This document shows, piece by piece, positions 53,824-61,145 of a stretch of 64,000 bases of DNA. The stretch comes from Arenicellales bacterium (lineage in GTDB: Bacteria > Pseudomonadota > Gammaproteobacteria > Arenicellales > JAJDZL01): the NCBI GenBank assembly GCA_958295885.1, contig OY282380.1, forward strand, positions 2,852,001-2,916,000, written 5' to 3'. Numbering within the stretch: the stretch's first letter is position 1; each line of letters starts with the position of its first letter. The notes under the pieces are model-generated. The model was not told the DNA's origin, ran no database searches, and saw only the letters and a program-made list of their open reading frames with translations. The position numbers were made by a program, and so were the translations under genes.

Positions 53824-54630
53824 TCAGGCCTGCCACTCTTCGACAGCTTGAGTCATGTGCTGCAAGGTAACGCATCGAGCCTGGTCCTGCGCTGCGGCTG
53901 ACAGCGCATAATGTGCCAGACGGTTGATCCTGCGGGGCATGCCGCGGGCTTGGGCGTGCATCATTTCGATGGCGTTGGGCTCGAACAGTCGGACCTTGTC
54001 GGCGGCGCCGGCGAGGCTGAGCCGATGCTGCAGATAGCGTTCGGTTTCGTCGCGGTTCAGCGCGCCGAAGTGATGTCGGATGACCAGGCGCTGGCTGAGG
54101 GATTGGTGCACGCCCATGTTCAGACGTCTTCTCAGTTCGGTCAGTCCGATCAGCAGCAGGCACATGCGCGGTTCTGAGTCCATGGCGAAGTTGGTCAGAA
54201 GACGCAGGTCTTCGAGCACTTCGTTGCGCAGATGATGGGCTTCATCGATGATCAGCACCGGTAGTTGTCTTTGCTGCTGCACCAGGCGTGTGATTTCGTT
54301 GCGAATCGCATGCCATTGGCTGGCGCGCTGGCGCTGTTCGCTCAGTCCGAGTTCGAGTGCGAGGCAGTTCAGGGCATCGAGTGCGCTGCCGGTGGTCAGC
54401 GACACGTAGACCGGTCGATACAGACCCGGCGGCAGCTGCTGCATGACCTGCCGGCAGCAGGTGGTTTTGCCACAGCCGGCTTCGCCGGTGATCAGGCCGA
54501 GGCCGCGCAGTTCCAGCAGGTGGTTGATGCGGGCCTTGGCTTCGCGCATCGCTTCGGTGTCGAACAGTTCGTCGGCCGCGAGCGAGGCTTCGAACGGATA
54601 GCGGGTGAAGGCAAAGTGCTGTTGGAACAT
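53824..54630 (-). CDS. TniB/ExeA-like AAA+ ATPase of the transposon
   Basis: A 268-residue AAA+ ATPase. The start at 54630 shares its A with the TGA of the transposase gene (TGATG), giving tight coupling, with AGGAGG upstream. Walker A is GEAGCGKTT (residues 49-57), Walker B is LIIDEAHH (about 127-134), and RINRLAHYALSAA is the lid. Start motif YPFEASLAADELFDT matches ExeA-type ATPases found next to rve transposases and relates to TniB/TnsC/IstB regulators, which select target sites and stimulate transposition. It lies downstream of the transposase gene within the same element. Confidence 0.85.
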   Translation of the reverse strand: MFQQHFAFTRYPFEASLAADELFDTEAMREAKARINHLLELRGLGLITGEAGCGKTTCCRQVMQQLPPGLYRPVYVSLTTGSALDALNCLALELGLSEQRQRASQWHAIRNEITRLVQQQRQLPVLIIDEAHHLRNEVLEDLRLLTNFAMDSEPRMCLLLIGLTELRRRLNMGVHQSLSQRLVIRHHFGALNRDETERYLQHRLSLAGAADKVRLFEPNAIEMMHAQARGMPRRINRLAHYALSAAAQDQARCVTLQHMTQAVEEWQA

Positions 54631-55904
54631 CAATCGTCCTCCTGCTGCTGTTCGAGGCTGCTGAATGAGATGCCAGGTCGGGTCCGCTTCACTTTGGTGT
54701 TGGCGTATTCGTCGAGCAGCGTGGCTTGGCCGAAGCTCTGTCCCTGATGCACCACCAGCAAGGGCCGCGTCGGCGGCAGCGTCGGGTCATAGCGCAGCGT
54801 GACGGTTTGTCCGATCAGGGCGGCGTCGACCTCGTAGAGGTGGCAGTTCAGGCGTACGGTTCGATCTTTGTACACGCGCCGCTGCGTTTCGAACAGAAAC
54901 AGGTCATCGAGATCGAGCTGCGGCGTCACCCGGCGCACGTTGGCGGCGCACTGCGCCCATTTGTCCAAGGGCGTTAGGGCGTCGATGCCGCGGTGTGGAC
55001 GCCGATGATACTCGCCTTCGATCCAGCTCCACAGCTCGCGGTTGAGCGCATCGAGTTCCAAAGGCGATTCAAGCCGATTGACGAAGCCGTCCCGCGCACT
55101 TCTGAAGAAGCGCTCGATTTTTCCTTTACCGGCAGGGTGATAGGGGCGCGCATGGATCAGCGCGATGTCGAGTCGGGCGCACACCAGGGCCAGATGCTGC
55201 GAACGATAGTTGGCACCGTTGTCGACGTACAGCCGCTGCGGCAGGCCGCGCCGCAGCAGTGCCTGTTTGAGCACCACCAGGAAGTCCTGCGCCTTTTCCG
55301 AGCGGGCAAAGGCCGCATAGGGGATGACGCGGCTGGCATCGTCAATGATGGCGGTCAGATAACTGCGATGACGACGTTGGCCGACCTTGATTTTGGGGCC
55401 GTGCATGACGTCGGACATCCACAGTTCGCCGGCGTAGCGATAGGCGAAACGCCGACAGTCCGGGGCGGTTGCCGCGGCCGCCTGCATCAGACCTTCGCGG
55501 TGCAGCAGGCGCCGCACCGTTGAGTCGCGCAGCTGCGTCTTCGGCGGCAGCTGCGTTTTTGCCTGTTGGATGACTTCGCGCACCGCCAACTGCGGTTTTT
55601 CACGTTTGATTGAGATCAGACATTCCATGGTTTCGACCGACATGCGTCGGAACTGGCCGCGGTCGCGGCGCACTTTGGGCTTTAAGGCTTTGAAGCCGCC
55701 CTGACGATACAGGCGCATCCAGTCGCGCAGGGCCTGTTCCGACACTCGAGTGCGGGTTGAACCCGGAATGAGGTGCGGCTGTGCCGCCAGCTGGCGCAGG
55801 CGTTCTGCGGTTTCGGCACCAGGTCGCAGACGCGAGAGTTCGCAGATCAGTCCGTGGCGAAACAGCGCCACGTCCAGACGATGCTGTTCAGGGTCTTTTT
55901 TCAT
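54630..55904 (-). CDS. rve-type D,D(35)E transposase (TniA/IS481-like)
   Basis: A 424-residue transposase. ATG 55904 is used because GGAG lies eight bases upstream. The N-terminal ~140 residues contain helix-turn-helix regions (STRTRVSEQALRDWMRLYRQGGFKAL; STVRRLLHREGL) for end binding. The catalytic core has Asp165 (LWMSDVMHGP), Asp228 (RLYVDNGANYRS) and Glu264 (GKGKIERFFRSARDG), a D,D(35)E spacing. The C-terminal ~110 residues are a Mu-transposase-C-like beta region (VRLNCHLYEVDAALIGQTVTLRYDP). The gene is intact, and the partner ATPase follows immediately. Confidence 0.87.
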   Translation of the reverse strand: MKKDPEQHRLDVALFRHGLICELSRLRPGAETAERLRQLAAQPHLIPGSTRTRVSEQALRDWMRLYRQGGFKALKPKVRRDRGQFRRMSVETMECLISIKREKPQLAVREVIQQAKTQLPPKTQLRDSTVRRLLHREGLMQAAAATAPDCRRFAYRYAGELWMSDVMHGPKIKVGQRRHRSYLTAIIDDASRVIPYAAFARSEKAQDFLVVLKQALLRRGLPQRLYVDNGANYRSQHLALVCARLDIALIHARPYHPAGKGKIERFFRSARDGFVNRLESPLELDALNRELWSWIEGEYHRRPHRGIDALTPLDKWAQCAANVRRVTPQLDLDDLFLFETQRRVYKDRTVRLNCHLYEVDAALIGQTVTLRYDPTLPPTRPLLVVHQGQSFGQATLLDEYANTKVKRTRPGISFSSLEQQQEDD

Positions 55905-55980
55905 ACATTTGCTCCATGCTTGGCAGTGTTGCATTCAATTCAGACCCACGTTTTAACCGATCCGCCCGCAACATGCCAGT

Positions 55981-56607
55981 TCAACAAGTGTTGACGCTCT
56001 GTGGCGGGTCGGTCGACGAACGAATCTGAAAAAATCCAAGCGGAGGCGGCAGACAGTGCAGATGTTCGGCGCAGTGCTCTCGCAGCGCCGACAGCAGCCA
56101 GGGCGCATCGAGTGCCGCCCGCATCGGCAGCACCGCCGGCGGGCAGCCGGCAAAAACATCAGGCAAAAGCCCGCACACCGTCACCAGCACCCGCTGCAGC
56201 GCCGGCAGCTGACGCGCCAGCCAGCGAAGTTGTGCCGCCGGGTCGACATGGTCGGCGTTGGCTCGAAAGCACTTCATCGCTTCAAGCGGTTGTTGATTTT
56301 GTTCGATGGCCGCTGCAATTTGTTCGAGCTGCCTGAGGCTGCCGGGCATTCGCGCCGCAAGACAGTCCGGCAGCAGAGAGAATGTGGTGTGACTGTCGGC
56401 ACAATACCAGCGTGCGATCCGGGCGATGCGTCCGCGCCCGCACTTGCGGGTGTAGGTGCCGTGGCGAGCCAGTGAGCAGCCGCCCTTGGGATGGTTGGGA
56501 CAGCTCGAAAGAGTTGCCTTTTCCCAGGCTTTGGTGCTAATATACTCGTTGACAGTCAGTTGTGTGTCGTAGCGCAGCTGCATGTCCATTGCTCCTTGAT
56601 TCGGCAC
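55981..56607 (-). CDS. Zinc-ribbon protein of the transposon, function unknown
   Basis: A 208-residue protein encoded first in the transposon's operon. Cys36, Cys44, Cys56 and Cys69, with His39 and His49 nearby, suggest an N-terminal zinc-binding module (CPNHPKGGC...KCGRGR...WYCADSHTTFSLLPDC), like zinc-ribbon proteins that accompany some rve transposases (DUF6431-like; tentative). The C-terminal ~120 residues are helical (LRQLEQIAAAIEQNQQPLEAM; LRWLARQLPALQRVLVTVCGLLP) without a recognised fold. The start could be ATG 56607 or 56589. Its position ahead of the transposase suggests an accessory role such as target choice or regulation. Confidence 0.7.
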   Translation of the reverse strand: MPNQGAMDMQLRYDTQLTVNEYISTKAWEKATLSSCPNHPKGGCSLARHGTYTRKCGRGRIARIARWYCADSHTTFSLLPDCLAARMPGSLRQLEQIAAAIEQNQQPLEAMKCFRANADHVDPAAQLRWLARQLPALQRVLVTVCGLLPDVFAGCPPAVLPMRAALDAPWLLSALREHCAEHLHCLPPPLGFFQIRSSTDPPQSVNTC

Positions 56608-56686
56608 GATTCAAACACGGTCTGTCGCATCCGGATGGTCTAAACACGCGGATGCGGCGATTGAGTCAAAGAGTATAAATCTAAAG

Positions 56687-56723
56687 GCAGGGGCACCGCG
56701 GTCGGCGACCGCGGTGCCCCTGC
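56687..56723. repeat. 37-base near-perfect hairpin (18-bp GC-rich stem)
   Basis: An 18-bp perfect stem (GCAGGGGCACCGCGGTCG and its complement) with a single-base centre at 56705. It is GC-rich, stable in DNA and RNA, and lies upstream of the minus-strand operon. It may block read-through into or out of the element. Confidence 0.88.
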
Positions 56724-56816
56724 TGTTTGCGTTCGGTCAATGGCGTTGGTGTAGCCAAGGCCGCTTTTCAGAACGGCTGCCAGCTGTGAACGGACGGGCT
56801 CGGTTTATTTCGAAAT

Positions 56817-56860
56817 TTGAACTATTGCTAGTCGGAATATTCCGACTAGCAATAGTTCAA
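56817..56860. repeat. 44-bp perfect palindrome
   Basis: A perfect palindrome with no spacer: 22 bases (starting TTGAACTATTGCTAG) followed by their exact complement. It lies 28 bases inside the right end of the transposon. It equals two inverted copies of a 22-bp unit, about the size of a TnsB/MuA-type binding site. Perfect palindromes this long are usually unstable, so selection or recent origin is implied. Confidence 0.95.
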
Positions 56861-56888
56861 TCGCTACGGACTAATTAGGAGTACAACA

Positions 56889-57270
56889 CAGGCGTCGCTG
56901 GCAGCATGCGAGGCCGGACTTGGAATGCGGGTCCAAGGCGGGATCAGAAAGCGGGCGTTGTTGACTGCCAGAGGCAGGTTGCGCTGCCGACATTCCTGCG
57001 ACCAGTCGATGAACCGATCGCGCGGTGCGGTCTTCCAGGCGGCGGTGCCGAAGCCGAGCAGCGCCAGCGGTTCGCCGTCTGCGCTTTGCACCAGATAACG
57101 AATCTGCGCACCGGGCAGCGGACTGTAACCGAGATAGTGATAACGTTCGATGAACGAATTCCAGATCGGCGAGCGCGGCTCGGCTTGGATCATCTCGAAC
57201 TTCAGCGGCCGAACTTCAGGCAGAGTTGCGGGCAACTCGGTCAGGTTTGTCAGCCAGGTTCCGAATCAAC
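56889..57270 (-). pseudogene. DUF4338 gene, 5' half
   Basis: The minus strand reads ELPATLPEVRPLKFEMIQ, then WNSFIERYHYLGYSPLPGAQ and IRYLVQSADGEPLALLGFGT, then AWKTAPRDRFIDWS and NNARFLIPPWTRIPSPASH. ERYHYLGY, GAQIRYLV, LLGFGTAAWK, APRDRFI and NNARFLI are hallmarks of DUF4338. The frame leaves the conserved pattern after PASH, with a small deletion or frameshift before QRRL, and an in-frame stop lies upstream near 57270. The gene was probably already damaged before or around the transposon insertion. Confidence 0.75.
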
Positions 57271-57352
57271 CGGTCTCATTCAGGGAAATCCAAAACTGCT
57301 TCTGAAAACAGTACAATCTGATCAACCACCACGGCACAAGTGAATGCTTACG

Positions 57353-57812
57353 CTGGAAATGTCAACATTGTCAACGCTTTGGCACATTTGATGACGAAGA
57401 TATGTGTACAGCTAGGATTGAGTCGAATATTTGGATGCTCGTCGAAAGACCGTGCTGTCAGTAAAGCGACAGTAAAAATATTTTCGTTCTGACGCCACTT
57501 CATTTTTATTCAGGTCAGAACACTTTGCGAGCAGAACCGCCAGCTGACGAGCCTGGATGTGCAGCTTGTAGAGGAACTGCCATGGCGACCAGCCATTGAA
57601 CGAATTGAATTGCATGGTTACAGAATGCGTTGACCTAAATTGCTTTGAACCTTTTTACGTTTCAAATCAACATTGGCTGATTTTGGTCGTCAGCAATGAA
57701 CGGAGTCCATATGAACAAACTCTTTAAGAAACTGCCTGTACACACTATAAAATTGGGAATTGAACAGCTTGACATCTATCAAGAATGATGAATTGAAAGG
57801 AAAATCAAATAT
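57353..57812. other. Segment duplicated from 50750-51261, upstream of the nuclease gene
   Basis: The plus strand contains the tail of a decayed gene (EQNRQLTSLDVQLVEELPWR, then PAIERIELHGYRMR and a stop near 57628), then about 180 bases leading to the nuclease gene. The homologous stretch at 50750-51261 is diverged but clearly alignable throughout. No promoter was fixed. Confidence 0.6.
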
Positions 57813-58781
57813 ATGTTGGAAAAATTAATTGAATCCATCGAACAAGTCAAGTCTCGAATGAAGGAGCATGAAGATTACCTGGCGGGACTTGAGTGGCGTA
57901 CGCGAATAGTTTTAATCGATCCTCTGCTCAAGGCATTAGGGTGGGACACAGCCAATCCCAGGCTTGTGAAACTGGAACATTCAATTAAAGGTTCGATTTT
58001 TGATTATGCATTTTGTGATGAGAATGGCGAAATCCTGTTGATTGTTGAGGCGAAGAAGCTAAACGACCCATTTAAATCATTAGAGGCACAGTTAGGTAAG
58101 TATCTGCTTACAACTGGCGTGCCTTATATCCTGCTTACCAATGGTAACAAATGGATTCTTTACAACATGGGAAAACTAGGAATTCTTGAAGACAAGGTCG
58201 AATTCGAAATTAATTTACAGACTGACTCTACAAGTTCTGCCGCTCTCTCTTTCCTGTCAATTTGGAGGAATGCCTTTCCTGACGCGCATTCAAGTCAGCC
58301 GCTTTCCAAAGCAAATCGACCCATATTCCGTAAATTTAATCCTCCAGACAAAACTGACCCGGACTCAGGCCCTGCTCTTGTATCGCAAACGGAATGGTTT
58401 ACATTGAAGGATTGTATTCAAAAGGATCGACCGTGGCCACCTGCGAAAATTCGATTTCCAGATGGAAAGAGTGAACAGGTAAGTAAACTAACGTACACAG
58501 ATTGCTTAAAACAATCCATCAGGTATTTATTGTCTGTTGGAAAAATATCAACTTCGGACTTACCGATCAGTCTTCCACATCATGTTGGCGGGAAACTCCC
58601 CAAGCATGTTGCCATTTGTCTTGAAATACCTAGTGAAGACATTCTAACTCAGTACTCTAAATTTGAATGGAATGGTCAGACAATTTATTTTTATTCCAAT
58701 TTCAGCGGGCCGGCAATTGCGAAAAAAATTGAGGTGCTTTCCGATAAATATGGAGTTGACCAGATCCAATTTTCTTCCTAG
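57813..58781 (+). CDS. PD-(D/E)XK endonuclease-like protein (HsdR N-terminal type)
   Basis: A 322-residue protein. Residues ~25-125 resemble the HsdR N-terminal nuclease domain of type I restriction enzymes: IDPLLKALGWDT, LEHSIKGSIFDYAF (catalytic Asp) and ILLIVEAKKL (Glu-x-Lys), then LGKYLLTTGVPYILLTNGNKWILYN. The C-terminal ~150 residues (residues 165-320) are not recognised and carry no helicase motifs. No hsdM/hsdS genes are nearby, so it is a stand-alone nuclease, perhaps of a defence or repair system. A second copy of the gene start at ~51217 is broken after ~16 codons by a DUF4338 element. Confidence 0.72.
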   Translation: MLEKLIESIEQVKSRMKEHEDYLAGLEWRTRIVLIDPLLKALGWDTANPRLVKLEHSIKGSIFDYAFCDENGEILLIVEAKKLNDPFKSLEAQLGKYLLTTGVPYILLTNGNKWILYNMGKLGILEDKVEFEINLQTDSTSSAALSFLSIWRNAFPDAHSSQPLSKANRPIFRKFNPPDKTDPDSGPALVSQTEWFTLKDCIQKDRPWPPAKIRFPDGKSEQVSKLTYTDCLKQSIRYLLSVGKISTSDLPISLPHHVGGKLPKHVAICLEIPSEDILTQYSKFEWNGQTIYFYSNFSGPAIAKKIEVLSDKYGVDQIQFSS

Positions 58782-58954
58782 CCGGAACGAGAAGAATTCT
58801 AGATTTTAAAATCAATTGGAAGTGTGCTGGCCTCGTCACTGAAAAATGCCGGACACAGACTGATGTCCAAACCGAAGCTGCCAACTACGCGACGCAGAAA
58901 CTTAGAGCGACTGCCTCTCTCAGCTGAATTCAAGTTAAGGAACTAAACTGTAAT

Positions 58955-60226
58955 TCAGTTCCCGGTCAATCCACGAAACAGCTGAACATTCACCATATCC
59001 CCTGGATTTACAGCCACATCGTCATCGCCAAGCAATACGAAGCAGTTTGCATGCGACATACTGCTCAATAGACCTGAGCCTTGAAACCCTGTGCTCGAAA
59101 CGATTGGGTTTTCGTTTTCGTCATGAGAGAGCACCGCTCGATAGATTTCCGAGCGATTGGGTTTCTTTTTGAACTTGGTAACGGCGCGGGCTTTTACGAC
59201 CTGAACCGGATAGTGTTCCGATGTGCCCATGAGCTTGCGCAGAGCCGGCTGCACAAGTCGATAAAATGTGACCATGACTGCGACTGGATTTCCCGGCAGG
59301 CCGAAAAAATAGGCTCTGCCAATTTTTCCAAAAGCAAAAGGTCGGCCAGGACGAAGCGCAATGCGCCATAGGTTCAGTTCCCCGAGTTCTGCCAATGCAT
59401 TGATGACGTAATCTGCGCTGCCCGTTGAAACCCCTCCAGAGGTAATGATGACGTCAGCATCTTCACTTGCCTTCCGAAGCGATTTGATGGTTTGGAGCTG
59501 ATTGTCTGGAATTATTCCCAGATTCCTGACATCCATCCCAGTCGATTGGAGCAGTCCTATCAGAACATAGCGGTTGCTGTCATATATTGCTCCAGGCGGC
59601 AGCGGTTCGCCCGCGTTCATGAGTTCATCGCCGGTCGAGAAGACTGCAGCAGCCGGTTTTCTAAACACTTCAACCTCGCCAACACCTGTAGAAGCCAGGA
59701 CCCCCATCTCTGCAGCGCCGATTCTAATCCCTGACTTAAGAGCCGGTTCATTGCTCTTTAGGTCTTCGCCGGCAGGACGGACATTCTGATAAGGTCTATG
59801 TCCGGAACGAATCTCCGCCTTCTCATCTGCAGCTTGCACGTCTTCCTGTATGATCACTGTGTCGGTGCCCAGCGGCATGACAGCTCCCGTCATTACTCGG
59901 ACGACTTCATTTTCAGAACAGGGGTTGGGCCAGGGCCTTCCAGCAAGGGCGGTGCCCGCAACCCGAAAGCTTCGACTGCCGGTTTCCGGCAGTGAACTTG
60001 CCGCGATTGCGAATCCATCCATTGCAGAATTGGCATGAGGAGGCACGTCAATCCTCGATGTCACCGTACCGGCTAGAATTCTGCCGACAGAGTTCGAAAG
60101 GGATACGAATTCCGTATCCTGAATTGGATTTACTGCCTGTTGAATGCTTTGTTCCGCGACTGCAAGTGGGATTAAACCGCTGTGCGGATCAAAGCAGTCG
60201 TATTGATTTTGCGATTTGAAATTCAT
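58955..60226 (-). CDS. moeA: Molybdopterin molybdenumtransferase
   Basis: A 423-residue enzyme that inserts molybdate into adenylated molybdopterin, the last common step of molybdenum-cofactor synthesis. Motifs in order: HANSAMDGFAI (N-terminal domain), VVRVMTGAVMPLGTDTVI (about residue 106), FSTGDELM...IYDSNRYVLIGLLQSTG, IITSGGVSTGSADYV (MPT-binding) and FFGLPGNPVAVMVTF. A C-terminal beta domain ends the protein. No other moa/mog gene is adjacent. It diverges from the small DUF6494 gene. Confidence 0.95.
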   Translation of the reverse strand: MNFKSQNQYDCFDPHSGLIPLAVAEQSIQQAVNPIQDTEFVSLSNSVGRILAGTVTSRIDVPPHANSAMDGFAIAASSLPETGSRSFRVAGTALAGRPWPNPCSENEVVRVMTGAVMPLGTDTVIIQEDVQAADEKAEIRSGHRPYQNVRPAGEDLKSNEPALKSGIRIGAAEMGVLASTGVGEVEVFRKPAAAVFSTGDELMNAGEPLPPGAIYDSNRYVLIGLLQSTGMDVRNLGIIPDNQLQTIKSLRKASEDADVIITSGGVSTGSADYVINALAELGELNLWRIALRPGRPFAFGKIGRAYFFGLPGNPVAVMVTFYRLVQPALRKLMGTSEHYPVQVVKARAVTKFKKKPNRSEIYRAVLSHDENENPIVSSTGFQGSGLLSSMSHANCFVLLGDDDVAVNPGDMVNVQLFRGLTGN

Positions 60227-60361
60227 CAGAAAGTAATAGTTATGTTTGAATCGGACTCGATTACACTGTGAGACACGCTCAAATACTCAATACGAGCAAT
60301 TTCGTCCACCATGTTTTCAAATAAAATTGTAATCAATTGATCACACGCAAGAGGAAAAACG

Positions 60362-60568
60362 ATGAATGAAGATGTATTCAACATGCAAATTCGAAAATTT
60401 TTAAAACGAGTAGGAATTCAATCTCAGCGGGAAATTGAAAAATCCGTGCGCGATGCCTTGGAATCTGGTCAGCTGACTGGATCAGAAACTCTGAATGCAA
60501 AGGTTGAACTGAGTGTGACCGAGCTGGGAGTTGAGCATACCATTTCTGATACCATTCGGCTTGAGTAA
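60362..60568 (+). CDS. DUF6494 small protein
   Basis: A 68-residue protein (MNEDVFNMQIRKFLKRVGIQ ... LTGSETLNAKVELSVTELGV). It matches the conserved MNEDVFNMxIRKFLKxVGxxSQREIE pattern of the DUF6494 family, small cytoplasmic proteins of unknown function in Proteobacteria. AGAGGAAAAACG precedes the ATG as a ribosome-binding site. Confidence 0.85.
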   Translation: MNEDVFNMQIRKFLKRVGIQSQREIEKSVRDALESGQLTGSETLNAKVELSVTELGVEHTISDTIRLE

Positions 60569-61145
60569 TTCAGAGTTCATTCCAGTTCAGCGGCACATCC
60601 GACTGGTATTGACATTTGTTGAATTTGGCCGCGTTGGAGAATGAGATTTCTAAAGCGATCATAACTAGTTCAGTCCAACGCGCTTGGCTTGCGCGTAAAA
60701 TGACCCAGAGTAAATTCCGAGGTCTTCGGTTGAATTTATAGTCGAGCGGCGTATCAAACCTGATGAAATTTTTCCATGCTTGCTGTGGATGATGGATCAT
60801 GAACTGTATGTTTCGTTCCAGCGCGTCTATAAATGTCATGCATTTTAGGTTCACCAGCATTGCCTTGACGGGCAATAATGATCTGTTCATCATATGCCAG
60901 AATACTTTCTCCATCGAGAATAAATGCTTTCTGGGCACTCTAGAGACATACTTCTGATTTAGTTCAGAAACTCAATAAGTCCTGAAACGGCATCGATCTT
61001 TCTGACTGACTTTGGCATGGTATGCTTTCAGATCAATCTCAGATACTGCACTGCTGATGAGGAGAACTTGGGAATCATTTTAGACAAGTCAGTCAATAAC
61101 GAGGCGCGGTAGCGACTCGAATGTCGGCCTATTGAGCAGAAGCTG
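60569..61145. other. Gene-poor region, possible decayed gene on the minus strand
   Basis: A 122-residue minus-strand frame (60570-60938) is not recognised and has no ribosome-binding site. Its C-terminal half (TPLDYKFNRRPRNLLWVIL) has a coding look, so it may be a remnant. 60940-61145 shows nothing. Confidence 0.4.

Larger units (their letters stand above)
53593..56888 (-). mobile_element. 3.3-kb TniAB-like transposon with a zinc-ribbon gene
   Basis: The ends are TGTTG at 53593 and CAACA ending at 56888. The first ~17 bases of the two ends match at about 13 positions (TGTTG-A-TCC--ATTA). CAGG directly flanks both ends (53589-53592 and 56889-56892) as a 4-bp target duplication. The element inserted in a DUF4338 gene: joining the flanks over one CAGG reads QRRLPEDWQ in frame. 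Three minus-strand genes lie inside: zinc-ribbon protein, D,D(35)E transposase and AAA+ ATPase. Long palindromes lie near both ends. A TniQ-like gene or resolvase was not seen. Confidence 0.75.
56608..56888. other. Right end of the transposon, rich in palindromes
   Basis: A non-coding 281-base stretch between the first transposon gene and the right end. It holds a small inverted repeat (CGCATCCG...CGGATGCG near 56628-56658), the 37-bp hairpin and the 44-bp palindrome. It should contain the promoter of the transposon operon and the transposase-binding sites. Confidence 0.65.
53229..57352 (-). mobile_element. DUF4338-carrying element with ~23-bp inverted repeats, split by a transposon
   Basis: The left end CGTAAGCATTCACTT (53229-53251 for the full repeat) and the right end (complement at 57330-57352) match at 22 of 23 bases. 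Between them is one DUF4338 gene on the minus strand in two halves: the 5' part at 56889-57270 and the 3' part at 53400-53592. The halves are separated by the 3.3-kb transposon 53593-56888. Without it the element would be about 830 bases. DUF4338 proteins include DruA of the Druantia defence system and many proteins of IS-like elements; the terminal repeats here support a mobile nature. Confidence 0.68.

Noticed and set aside
54265..56475. Several plus-strand frames of 80-176 residues across the transposon
   Set aside because: All are GC-rich shadow frames of the transposase, ATPase and zinc-ribbon genes on the minus strand.
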